Source: Toxorhynchites rutilus septentrionalis (taxonomy: Eukaryota; Arthropoda; Insecta; Diptera; Culicidae). Taken from it: a stretch of 64,000 nucleotides of DNA. Shown piece after piece: positions 54,292-64,000 of this stretch. The stretch is taken from positions 245,501,993 through 245,565,992 of the forward strand of contig NC_073745.1 of the NCBI RefSeq assembly GCF_029784135.1, in the 5' to 3' direction. The first letter of the stretch is position 1; every line of letters begins with the position of its first letter. The notes under the pieces were generated by a model, which saw nothing but the letters and a program-made list of their open reading frames with translations, ran no database searches and was not told the DNA's origin. A program made the translations under genes and the position numbers.

Positions 54292-54929
54292 CTCGCGTAA
54301 CTTTTGAAAAGGTCCTATGTAACATTTACGTCAACTCGAGAAAAAACGGAGCCGAAGACCAGAGCATTGTTCCGCGAATTGTTTCAAAAGAAATCGATCT
54401 TTATCACTACTTTCACCACTAGCATTTGATAATAACTTTGAAGAATCAATCGTAACTGTTGTTCCGTGATTTTAGTTTAAAGTTAAAGCCTCGTAGCGAA
54501 AAATGTTACATTGGACGTTTTGACTGACCGTGTTTGTACATTGTACAAATTACGTTGCACGATAAACATTTGAAAATAACAACTGAAAAACAATCCAAAT
54601 ACCTATACTAACTAACACTAACTAACTAATACTAACACCCGAAATAAACAAAAACTCAAAACGACCGAAGCACAATGTCGTGTTGTTTTGATTTCTTTGT
54701 TACTTCGGACATATCGGGTGTCGGAAGAAAGTGGCATCCGAAGTTACAGAAATCCAAATATGTACATTGGACATTTTTTGTATTGGGTGAAAAGGTGAAG
54801 AGGTGAAGAGGATAGATACTTGAACGATTGTTTTTGCAATACATTCAATGATTGAAAACTAATAGTGTGCATCCATTAGCTCGATTTGTTTACATTTGTT
54901 ACATAGGACCTTTTCAAAAGTTACGCGAT
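54292..54929. mobile_element. CTCGCG TIR element, copy 1
   Basis: 638 bp, TIR CTCGCGTAACTTTTGAAAAG at left and its inverse at right (last bases CGCGAT). Flanked by ATAT on both sides (54288-54291, 54930-54933), a 4-bp duplication. It is inserted in the foldback element and has no transposase. Confidence 0.85.
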
Positions 54930-55969
54930 ATATGTCTTCAATTGAAGACAATTGACTTACTGTGAAGACATTACGAAGTATGTGAAGACATTTCAGTATG
55001 ATAGTACATGTGGATTTCTGGGAGATATTATTTCCATAAAATTCCTACTATTGGCCGTAGGTATCGTCAAAGGAAATAAGGCTTTTGTCTTAGTGTCATT
55101 CGCTTGCTTATTTATCAATCAGTTGTTTACCTTGTCCTTAGTAATAAATGGAGACTTTTATCTCGGTATCATTCACTCGCTTTTTTCACGACAACATCAC
55201 AAATCGAAGGTTTTCCGGTTACATACTGTTTCAATAATTAGTTTTATGGATACGGTTTGAGCTACAACCAAAACTTCAAAACTGTAATAAAAAAATGAGT
55301 TATTTATAAAAATTGTTTGACAAAATAGAGTCATTTTTTTGCATTTGAATCTTCGTATGGCCCACCCTAATAAAATCCTTTCACAGTTCCATTATTGTGA
55401 TAAAATTGAGACGATATTCACTCAATCAACGGTTTATCAAATCAATTATCATTTCTAAAATCATAAAATTTAGTTCGCTGATGCGCAATATATTCTTTGT
55501 TCACATTCATTGAAATAAAATTCAAAACCTCAAGATAAGTTTAATGAAACGCGCTATAGAATAATATCAATTAGAATTAATATTGAATAGTCTATCAAAT
55601 ATTGTTCAAAATTAAGTTTTGAGTTTAAGTTTTCTTCAATATGATTGTGAAGACATTTGAAGACATTTTTCCGTATCATGTGAATACCTCTGAAAAAATC
55701 ACCTGGCATAGAGACTGATTGCATCATTTCACATCTCGCCATCCAAAGTACGTAGAATAGAAGGTAAGGGAAATCACCTGTGTATACTGTGCATAAGTTT
55801 TATTTCAATATTCCTCGATTTAAAAAGTTCTAAAAATAATAAAAAAGTGACAAAATCGCAAGTCGAGTCGACGATAAACACGATAGTGTACCGCATTTTC
55901 GCTGCAAGTAAGGTTTTATGTAATTTTTTATCGAGTTCATACTGAACAGTTTTTGTTTACTTCAGCAAA

Positions 55970-56324
55970 ATGTTGAAGTGCCGCGTTCCGCGATGCCGGA
56001 GCAGAATAATTTTGAATAGTAGCAGAACGGAAAGTTTTGAAGAAAGCCGGATAACTTTCCTCCGTTTTCCGACCAACAAATTATTGATATTTTGGGATAC
56101 TATTTTAACCGTTAATTAGCAAAGAAGACGTCTTCGTACTGGAGGTAAGTGTGTTTTCTATAAATTGTGATGAAATAAACTGATCAATGTTTTCAGCTAT
56201 CCCATGCATACGCTTCTTGGATCTTCCAAAACGTTCCGCTACCATTCGTAGGGTATCTAACATTACCGAAGAATCTGATGAAGCTGTTGCCAGTTTTTAC
56301 ATGAATATTCGAACGATGCTTTAA
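55970..56324 (+). pseudogene. THAP-domain gene, broken
   Basis: After an acceptor TTTACTTCAG, ATG at 55970 encodes MLKCRVPRCRS, then ITFLRFPTNKLLIFWDTIL: the C-x4-C and F-x-RFP...W blocks that open a THAP zinc finger. A TAG at 56117 follows, then QRRRLRTGAIPCIRF across a 52-bp intron (56145-56196), which resembles the R.LK.GAVPTIF end of THAP domains; the frame closes with TAA at 56322 overlapping an AATAAA. The middle of the domain (second Cys-His pair) is missing, so an internal deletion plus stop killed it. THAP domains bind DNA and often come from P-element-like transposases. Confidence 0.6.
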
Positions 56325-56553
56325 TAAAAGAGAAGAAAAACAGTAGTGTGGTACCTAATCTTTCATCATATTACCGATTTGCGGGAACGACACAGCTTCG
56401 ATATAACCTCCACACATTTGTTCAATGGTTCTTGCATTATCCTTACAATACAGATGCGATATTTTTACTGTTTTTATTTTTAAAATGTAAACTGCTATAA
56501 GTAAACTGCTATTTCGTCATTTCGAAACATATTTCGAGACAGTTCTTGTGTTA

Positions 56554-57004
56554 GGCTAGGCGCAAATTGAGAAGCGTATAGCGCTCGTAAGCGAACGCGA
56601 GACTACCAACACGACTCATACGTGCCACAAACGTAGCGTGGTGGAGCGCATATTGAGTCGCAGTTTGGTGTAAATAACATGCCACTCGCATACAATGACT
56701 GATTAACACAGAGTTGCGCGACATATTTATTTACTAACACAATCACCCGACCAGTACAGCCATACAGTGTCAAACCCACGGCGCTATATGATTGTTCACC
56801 AACACAACTACCACAACCGGCATGACCAGCACGAGAAACTGTGCTTCAGCCACAGCGTCGTGCGAGTCGTGTCTCACGAACGCTCCACCATCTCGCATCA
56901 TCTGGCCAATTTGCGAAGTTCTATCTGTTTTCATTAGCCACAAAAACAGGCGCTATATCGCGCCAAGTTACTCGCGCTATATGCGTCTCAATTTGCGCCT
57001 TGCC
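56554..57004. mobile_element. TTA-flanked MITE (PIF/Harbinger type)
   Basis: 451 bp with ends GGCTAGGCGCAAATTGAGAA and inverse GGCAAGGCGCAAATTGAGAC, flanked by TTA (56551-56553, 57005-57007). A 3-bp TTA target with GG-initial TIRs fits PIF/Harbinger MITEs. The subterminal regions are rich in gcgctatagcgc-type inverted motifs. Confidence 0.85.
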
Positions 57005-57178
57005 TTACAATTTAAAAAAAAACGTTGGTACTTATATGGATTCGATCGATGATTTATTACCATTTTTGCTTTTTTTTCTTTGCCCACCACTATTTGAACA
57101 AAGCAGAGAGGAGACTACCTTCTTATTCTACGTACTTTGCTCGCCATCCCGCCTTCAATCTCGCCTCTTTAGACAAAT

Positions 57179-57854
57179 CTCACGTAACTTTTGAAAAGGT
57201 CCAATGTAACATTTTCGCCAACTCGAGAAAAACGTAGTTGAAGACCCGAACATTATTTCGCGAATTGTCTTAAAAGCTATCAATCTTTATCACTGTTTTC
57301 ACCACTAGCTGTCAAGAATAACTCCGTAAAACCAATCGTAACTATTGTTCCGTGATTTGAGATTAAGGTTGAAGCCTCGGAGCGAAAAATGTTACATTGG
57401 ACGTTTTGACTGCCCGCGTTTGCACATTGGACATATTACGTTGCACTATAAAAAATTGAAACTAACTAATGAACAACAATCCAAATATCAGCATTTCGTT
57501 CTAAAGACTGATTATTATTGTTATCACTCGTTGAACTGCACTGAAATCGATAACAACACCTGTAAGAAACAAATTCCAAAACGACCGAAGTACGACTGCG
57601 AGTTGTATTGACTGCTTTGTTACTTCGGACGTTTCGGCCGACGGAGGAAAGTGGCGTCCGAAGTAACAGCCGGGTGCTTAAAATTCGAATCTGTACATTG
57701 GATATTTTTTGTATCGGCGACAAAAAGATGAAGAAGATAGATACGTGAACGATTGTTTTTGTAATACATTCAATGATTGAAAACTAATAGCGTGCATCCA
57801 TTAACTCGATTTGTTTACATTTGTTACATAGGACCTTTTCAAAAGTTACGCGAG
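57179..57854. mobile_element. CTCGCG TIR element, copy 2
   Basis: 676 bp, ends CTCACGTAACTTTTGAAAAG and inverse CTCGCGTAACTTTTGAAAAG, flanked by AAAT (57175-57178, 57855-57858). Similar throughout to copy 1, including atgttacattggacgttttg. It lies about 170 bases upstream of the CHMP1 start and may overlap its promoter region. Confidence 0.88.
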
Positions 57855-58022
57855 AAATGTCAAATAAACTCGAATGTCAATAGGGTTTATTCAGGCAAAA
57901 TCATAAACATCTGAAAACAAGTGACTCATTACTTTGGAAATACTAAATAATTAAGCGACTTGTTCGTAGTAACTTCACCTTCAATTATATTTATAAAGAA
58001 AAACATCAAAACGGGGAACGAC

Positions 58023-58779
58023 ATGTCTGTTTCAGCAATGGAAAGTATCCTTTAAAAATCCCTCAAGAAACTCATTTTAGATTTAAGTGAAATTGTTGAA
58101 AATACTCCTTAACTAAGCAAATTAGAACACCTTTTCAATTTAAAATTTGCGGTTAAAGACCTTGAGCGAAATGCCAAGAAATGCGAAAAGGAAGAGAAGG
58201 CGGAAATACTCAAAACGAAAAAGGCAATCCAGAAGGGAAACACTGAAGTGGCTAGAATTCACGCAGAAAACGCTATTCGACAGAAGAGTCAGTCCTTGAA
58301 CTACCTCCGAATGAGTGCCCGGGTGGACGCCGTAGCAAGCCGGGTACAGACCGCTCTCACAACTCGTCAGGTAACGAATTCAATGGCCGGTGTGGTGAAA
58401 GCTATGGATGCGGCGATGAAGGGCATGAATCTAGAGAAAATCTCCGGTCTGATGGATAAATTCGAATCCCAGTTCGAGGATCTCGATGTGCAAAGTTCGT
58501 ACATGGAGAACACCATGTCCCAGACGACGACCACTTCGGTGCCGCAAAACGATGTTGAGGCGCTCATGCAACGGGTAGCGGATGAAGCTGGGTAAGTTTA
58601 TAGTGAACCACTGCTTTGAATTATAATGGCAAATTAATTAATTTTCGAATATCAGATTGGAGCTGAACATGGAACTACCTAGCGGTCCGACGTCGACTGT
58701 TATCGGTGCATCTACTCAGGTATCGACTGAACAGGATGAGCTGACTGCACGCCTTGCACGGCTACGACAGGCAGAGTAA
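58023..58779 (+). CDS. Chmp1: CHMP1, ESCRT-III subunit
   Basis: Three exons: 58023-58044, 58126-58591 and 58656-58779 (introns 81 and 64 bp, GT-AG) give 203 residues. The protein starts MSVSAMEKHLFNLKF, has the basic/acidic helical ESCRT-III core with ARIHAENAIRQKSQ and YLRMSARVDAVASRVQ (about residues 48-85), then MAGVVKAMDAAMKGMNLEKI. It ends LTARLARLRQAE, the C-terminal MIT-interacting motif. CHMP1 forms late ESCRT-III filaments and recruits Vps4, spastin and LIP5 in multivesicular-body sorting and abscission. Length and sequence match insect Chmp1 closely with no break. Two in-frame ATGs (58023, 58038) exist; the first matches the fly protein. Exon 1 ends with one base of the Lys codon. 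Confidence 0.95.
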
Positions 58780-59322
58780 ATGGGCTACAAAATCAGATAT
58801 GTAGAGCATTCGATTGTTCCCACGCAGCGCGGATTGGCTTTCTTTCTACACAGATTCTGCTTACATTTACCAATCTCATGGCCAGATATAGCAATGTGCG
58901 TTGGACTCAGAGTTGGAAGAATATAATTTTTAGGACTCCATGTAATTATTCTGTTATTTTTCTCACGATGAATATAAACTAAGCGAACGCATTCGTGATT
59001 TAGACAATAGTCCGAAATTTATTCTTATGTTTACGAAACGTATTCACTTGAGCTTATTTTTTAGATGATATTGTTTTATCTAGCGAAACAGTGTTCTACG
59101 TTTAGTAAAGAAGTTAAATTTTAAATTGAATTTTAGTCAAATGCTGATTTAAAATGCAGAATGACGATAGGTGAAATGTCGAGACCTGATATCATAAGTT
59201 GGTTCGGATTCGAAGGGGCTATTAAAAACACAATCACTTATTCCATGGGATTGTGCACCAAATAACCAAATTTCAAATCTTGTTCTACGAGAAAATCTAA
59301 AACGTTTTTTGAATAAGCACTA
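58780..59322. other. CHMP1 3' flank
   Basis: No further gene; AATATAAAC near 58973 is the nearest poly(A)-like signal. A pogo-like end (CAGGTCGGACTCGATTATAT, after TA at 59321) begins at 59323 but its partner end was not found. Confidence 0.4.
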
Positions 59323-59404
59323 CAGGTCGGACTCGATTATATAGTGACTCAAATCCGTAATCGCACTTCACCAGGCACCTCTCTTTTCCCTTCTTTTGAA
59401 AGTC

Positions 59405-59885
59405 GAAAACAAGCTTTCGGAACATTCTATTCAGATAAAATTATAGTGTCATATGAGAGTTAAAAGGTTTGCTATATGTTTTCAGGATAATGGTTTTTAT
59501 TTCTCTAAAAATGGCGAATGTATGTGCTAATGTATGAAATTTAACTCAAACTCATAATCGTACGCTGGTTGAAATCTCTACTCGATTTCGAAGGCGTTGG
59601 CCTTCCTAATAGTTGGCATTTCCTAATTCCATCTTTATTATGGTATCCCTTGTTCATTGCAACTATCTTTAGCTGTTTAGCCTTATCTACGAGATTTTTA
59701 GTGTATTCAGAGGGTATATTTATCATTTTTTTTCATTAAGTGGTTTTTAAAATCGTTATTTTTAGAAATTTAATGGTTTCTAAATTTCTTACACAGATAA
59801 CTTCCTTAGTTTTTTACTGGGATTGTTGTCGGAAGATTGTGGAGGAATATCAATAAGTTTTGAGTAATTGTAATGTAATCATGTG
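59405..59885 (-). mobile_element. Tc1-like remnant, left (inverted) copy
   Basis: The minus strand carries a decayed C-terminal Tc1 transposase region (IVAMNKGYHNKDGIRKCQLL) and 3' sequence. It is an inverted copy of 60455-60858 plus 62341-62426, and preserves the sequence uninterrupted where the right copy is split by a Harbinger-type element. Confidence 0.75.
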
Positions 59886-60409
59886 CGAACTTCATATGTC
59901 TTGAGCTCTGGGTCATTGTCTTGGCAAAACATGAATTCTCTACTCCATCTCATTTTGTTCACACTTTGCTACATACTACACCTTTAGGATGTTCAAGTAA
60001 ACATTCTGATCCATTACACCATCGTTAAAAACCTAATTAAGCAAACAAAAAGCTTGTTATGTGCCTAGGAAGGGCAGCTTGAATGCCCGAACACAGAGGG
60101 ACAAACCGTTTCTCAGCAAAAAAAGATCAGTAACTCTAATTTGATTATTCCAAACAGCATGAAACACATCAAAGTCTTACTGGTAAGATGTTATTTCCAT
60201 AGATGGGTCCTAATTTGATATTTTTGACTCCGACGGTTATCGTTTCGTATGGAGAAAGCTAACGTTGAATTAAACGTAAAAAAATCCAAAAGCAATTTTT
60301 AAACATGGTGATGGTGGAGGGATGATATGAGGGTGCGTGTTTGAGGAATTTGGTTTTCATCGATGGTGTATTGGATCAAACGTTTACTCGATCATCCTGA
60401 AGGAAAATA

Positions 60410-60858
60410 TGAAGCAAAGTGCCAACAAAATGGTATAGAATTGAGGATTCAAGTTTTGCCAAGAAGTTTGCACATGATTACATTACAATTACTTTGCACA
60501 TGATTACATTACAATTACAATTACATTACAAATTGATATTCCTCCACAATCTTCCGACGTCAATCCCAGTAAAAAACTAAGGAAGTTATCTGTGTAGGAA
60601 ATTTAGAAACCATCAAATTTCTAAAAATAACGATTCAAAAAACCACCTTATGAACAAATTGATAAATATGCCTTCCGAAAACACAAAAAAACTCGTAGAT
60701 AAGACTAAAGACAGCAAAACATAGTTGCAATGAACAAGGGATACCATAATAATGATGGAATTAGGAAATGCCAACTATTAGGACGGCCAACGCCTTCGAA
60801 ATCGAATAGAGATTTCAACCAGCGTACGATTATGAGTTTGAGTTAATTTCCATACATT
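60410..60858 (+). mobile_element. Tc1-like remnant, right copy, first part
   Basis: Reads KQSANKM..., then PPQSSDVNPSKKL, and IVAMNKGYHNNDGIRKCQLL in broken frames, related to the remnant at 47045. It includes a small duplication of tgcacatgattacattacaa (60468 and 60497). It is interrupted at 60858 by a 1.48 kb element and resumes at 62341. Confidence 0.75.
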
Positions 60859-61379
60859 GGGCCCTATTATAGAAATCGAATCGAGGATTCGATACAATCA
60901 CTATCACTATCACACCGAGTAAAATCTGGAATTATAGAAATCGAGGAAAACTGCTCGATTCGTTAGCAAGCTCGAATGTCAGCGGTTGTGATGAAATATT
61001 TTGAAACAAGCTTGAAATGTTTCACGAAGCACTATAGAAAGGATGCCAAATCTTTTTTGAGGCATCTGCTATGAAAATGTATTTCCAAAAGTGTTAATAT
61101 GGTTATGTTTTGGAGAAAACTGATATTCCCTCAACGAATGAAGCTTAATAGGCGTAATGCATGCATGGATGTTCAATGAAAACGATATCATGGAACAATT
61201 TGCTTTACAAAAATATATTTATTAGAATATGAATCTTTTCATTTATTTTCACAACTGCAATCTATGGAATTCCGTAAGGAGTCGCACATAAATTCCACTT
61301 TTTTAAGGAAAACATTTTTTTTATGTAATTCTCTTTTAGCGTCGATTTCTGGTTGTAGCGGCGTCAATAGCATTATTGT

Positions 61380-61955
61380 ATTGGGCCACCACCTTTGGCC
61401 CTGAATTCTCGCTTGTTGTGTGCTAGTGTTTATTTACTTTTCACCTCATGTCAATCCAAATCTGTAATTTAAAAAAATCATTATTGTTTTGCAAGACATT
61501 TCTGCTTTAGCATATGGTATAGAAAGTTCGGTATAGTATAACAATAAAAAAGAAAATTGCTGACAAAAGAAACACGTACTAGCATACGCTAGCAGGAATA
61601 AGACATTTTTAGGTAGGAAATTCGTTTGATAGTAATTCAAATAATATGATAAAATTTACTTATGAAGTTGTATGTATCGTAGAAGAAACACTTACTTTCT
61701 GGCATTCTGAACCAAGACGCATTGATGGTCTCAGCGCATTAAGCTCCTCACTGAATTCCTCCCACGTTTCCTTAACCGGGATTTTATTTGAACTTCCTCC
61801 ACAAATACCTCGAGCAATGTTTACATTCGTTTCCATTGGTTCAACGAGTCGTTTACGTTTCCTTAACCGGGATTTTATTTGAACTTCCTCCACAAATACC
61901 TCGAGCAATGTTTACATTCGCTTCCATTGGTTCAACGAGTCGTTTAAACAGGTGG
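61380..61955 (-). pseudogene. Myb/SANT-like gene of the Harbinger-like element, broken
   Basis: Minus-strand codons read RLVEPMETNVNIARGICGG, NKIPVKETWEEFSEELNALR and SECQK before a donor, then ITLD/IWIDMR after an acceptor near 61463. The first exon is disrupted by a 91-bp tandem duplication (61763-61853 and 61854-61944). The family (…N.DIARG…W..L...LN..G...K....W.KVW) is the accessory DNA-binding protein of PIF/Harbinger transposons. Confidence 0.7.
61763..61944. repeat. 91-bp tandem duplication
   Basis: Two adjacent copies (61763-61853, 61854-61944) differ by about one base (cgtttccattgg versus cgcttccattgg), so the duplication is recent. It lies in the Myb/SANT exon. Confidence 0.9.
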
Positions 61956-62426
61956 TGATTTGTCTGTCCACTCGTTTTCAGCCACTGAAATATACGCTGG
62001 AAGTAAGTTCTGCATTGTAAATTGTAACATGATTAATATAAATAATGCTGGATTGTACACTTACCTTGTATAGACTATTCTGGCAGCACCGTAAAACAAA
62101 TACTGATCAAAACAAACGAACATGTGTTGAAAATTGCATATATTCAAGCGTTTCTGAAATGTTTCCTAAAGGAAAATATCAGGATATGCAACAAGTGAAC
62201 CAAACAACTCGAAAAGTTCTGACACTTGCATCGATGGCTATCACTCGCTCGGTGCTATCGAATTGCTCGATTTCTATAATAGTAAAATAGGTCTAACGAG
62301 CAAAATTCTTATCGCCTCGATTTCTATAATAGGGCCCATTAGCACATACATTCGCCATTTTTAGAGAAGTAAAAACCATTATTCTGAAAACAGATAGCAA
62401 ACCTTTTACCTCTTATATGACACTAT

Positions 62427-63496
62427 GGGCCCTATTATAGAAATCGAGGCGATAAGAATTTTGCTCGTTAGCTCTGTTTTACTATTATAGAAATCGAGCA
62501 ATTCGATAGCACCGAGCGAGTGATAGCTATCGATGCAAGTGTCAGAACTTTTCGAGTTGTTTGGTTCGCTTGTTGCATATCTTCAGAGAATTATTTTGTT
62601 TTGGTTTGCGTCCTTGATATTTTCCTTTGGGAAACATTCCAGAAACGCTTGAATATATGCAATTTTCAACACATGTTCGTTTGTTTTGATCAGTATTTGT
62701 TTTACGGTGCTGCCAGAATAGTCTTTACAAGGTAAGTGTACAATCCAGCATTATTTATATTAATCATGTTACAATTTACAATGCAGAACTTACTTCCAGC
62801 GTATATTTCAGTGGCTGAAAATGAATGGACAGACAAATCACCAGCAGTTTGAACGACTCGTTGAACCAATAAAAGCGAATGTAAACATTGCGCGAGGTTT
62901 TGGTTTTTGTAGAGGCAGTTCAAATAGAATCCCGGTTAAGGAAAATTGGGAGAAATTCAATGAGGAGCTTGATGCACTGAGACAATCAATGCGCCTTGGT
63001 TCAGAATGGCAGAAAGTAAGTGTTTCTTCTATGATACATATAACTTCATAAGTAAATTTTATAATTCTTTGAATGACTATCAACCGAATTTCCTACCTAA
63101 AAATTGCTTATTCCTGCTAGCGTACATTATTACGTGTTACTTTTGTCAGAAATTTTCTTTTTTATTGCTTTACTACACCAAACTTTCTATACCATATGCT
63201 AAAGCTGAAATGTTTTGCAAAACAATAATGATTTTTTATAAATTACAGATTTGGATTGACATGATCAGAAGGGTAAAAGAAACACTAGCACATAACAAGC
63301 GAGAATTTAGGGCCACAAGTGGTGGCCCAATACAATAAAGCTATTGACGCCGCTACAACAAGAAATCGACGCTAAAAGAAAATTACATGCAAAAAAAATA
63401 GTTTTGCTAAAAAAGTGGAATTCATGCGTGACTCCTTACGGAATTCCATAGATTGCAGTTGTGAGAATACATGAAAAAGTTCATTTTCTAATAATT
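62427..63496 (+). mobile_element. Harbinger-like element with Myb/SANT gene, copy 2 (interrupted)
   Basis: Begins GGGCCCTATTATAGAAATCG at 62427 and follows copy 1 (in opposite orientation) up to about 63490, where a CTCGCG element enters; the far end lies beyond the window. It sits only 86 bases from copy 1, in the same Tc1 remnant. Confidence 0.85.
62821..63338 (+). CDS. Myb/SANT-like DNA-binding protein of a Harbinger-type element
   Basis: Exon 62821-63015 (MNGQTNHQQFERLVEPIKAN to GSEWQK, donor AAA|GTAAGT) and exon 63249-63338 (acceptor AATTACAG, IWIDMIRRVKETLAHNKREF to GGPIQ, TAA) give 94 residues. N.NIARG, W..FNEELDALR, EWQK.W and LAHNK...ATSGGP are the conserved points of the Myb/SANT-like family carried by PIF/Harbinger elements, which helps the transposase enter the nucleus and bind DNA. 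After GGP the usual continuation (KLLTPLQQEIDAKRKL) is present one frame over, so a one-base deletion truncates the protein. The deletion is shared with copy 1. Confidence 0.7.
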
Positions 63497-64000
63497 CTCG
63501 CGTAACTTTTGAAAAGGTCCTAAGTAACAAATGTAAACAAATCGAGTTAATGGATGCATACTATTAGTGCTCAATCATTGAATGCAATGCGAAAACAACC
63601 GTTCAAGTATCTATCCTTTTCACCTTTTTATTACCGATACAAAAAATGTCCAATGTACAGATTCGAATTTTAAGCACTCGACTATTACTTCGGACGCCAC
63701 TTTCCTCTGACACTCGATACGTCCGAAGTAACAAAGCAATCAAAACAACACGAAGTCGCACTTCGGACATTTTGAGTTTTTGTTATTTTCGAGTGTTGAT
63801 ATCGTTTTTAGTGCAATTTAACGAGTTATAACAATAATGATCTGCTTTTAGCACGAAATGCAAGTAATTGAAGCGTTGTTCAGTAGTTATATGCAAATTG
63901 TCATCGTACAACGTTATTTGTCCAATGTACGAAGCGATCAGTCAAAACGTCCAATGTAACATTTTTCGCTCGGAGGTTTCAATATCAAACTAAAATCACA
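63497..64000. mobile_element. CTCGCG TIR element, copy 3 (partial)
   Basis: Starts CTCGCGTAACTTTTGAAAAG after AATT and runs to the window edge, in the opposite internal orientation to copies 1 and 2. Inserted in Harbinger-like copy 2. Confidence 0.85.

Larger units (their letters stand above)
53297..55709. mobile_element. long-arm foldback element with nested insertions
   Basis: Outer ends TGCCAGGTGG/ATGCCAGGTGA are inverted. About 400-base arms follow: 53297-53700 matches the inverse of 55190-55709, with shared blocks such as ccgtattt..gtcttcaaatg, tatcttgaggttttg and aaccgttgattga. The middle holds a SINE (53889) and a CTCGCG DNA element (54292-54929). Arm-derived open frames are shadows. 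No transposase is seen; the superfamily is unknown. Confidence 0.75.
60859..62337 (-). mobile_element. Harbinger-like element with Myb/SANT gene, copy 1
   Basis: 1479 bp with TIR GGGCCCTATTATAGAAATCG at both ends (inverted), flanked by ATT (60856-60858, 62338-62340), consistent with the uninterrupted sequence of the left Tc1 remnant. The coding strand is minus: a Myb/SANT-like gene remnant and no DDE transposase. Confidence 0.85.

Overview
This is nuclear DNA of a dipteran insect, most likely a culicine (Aedes-like) mosquito. The evidence is spliced genes with short GT-AG introns, clear insect versions of Nopp140 and CHMP1, tRNA-derived SINEs, a BEL/Pao retrotransposon, an I-clade-like LINE and very dense nested DNA transposons. 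Species is inferred from repeat style only and is not certain.

Two real genes dominate. On the minus strand, about 21 kb (51263 down to 30263) is a Nopp140 gene (nucleolar/Cajal-body phosphoprotein). It has a LisH exon, two large Ser/Asp/Glu-Lys/Ala/Pro repeat exons, a split SRP40 C-terminal domain, and two separate exons that each end in a stop and carry RanBP2-type zinc fingers, one of them with an RGG tail. All junctions are phase 0, so several alternative C-termini are possible. On the plus strand, 58023-58779 is an intact three-exon CHMP1 (ESCRT-III) gene. The two genes are divergently oriented, with about 6.8 kb of repeats and a broken THAP-domain gene between them.

Layout. 1-2385: truncated I-like LINE on the minus strand. 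2.7-3.05 kb: palindrome and SINE. 3.4-6.3 kb: a histone-derived block with two H2A pseudogenes sharing one frameshift, three histone 3' stem-loops (two perfect) and a ~340 bp direct repeat. 7-15.3 kb: a TIR element, a possible promoter, a dead mariner with clean TIRs, and a pogo-like transposase remnant. 16-23 kb: mostly non-coding with local duplications, one possible first coding exon (19293-19325, minus) and an intact MITE. 23.5-29.8 kb: a nest in which a ~95 bp tandem repeat surrounds a MITE, which is split by a very young BEL/Pao element, which itself contains a hAT MITE.

30-51 kb is Nopp140. The intron between its second repeat exon and the SRP40 part holds a 4.4 kb pogo-like element with a nested Tc3-like element and a nested hAT-like MITE. 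Other introns hold TA-flanked MITEs and Tc1/ITmD37E remnants. 52-58 kb: a TIR element, a long-arm foldback element with nested SINE and DNA element, the THAP pseudogene, a TTA-flanked MITE and a second copy of the nested DNA element. 59-64 kb: inverted Tc1 remnants, one split by a 1.48 kb element carrying a Harbinger-type Myb/SANT-like gene, followed by a second copy of that element, itself entered by a third copy of the CTCGCG element.

No bacterial features, CRISPR arrays, rRNA or functional tRNA genes were seen. Exon boundaries come from splice-site and protein-family reasoning only; no transcript or database search was possible.
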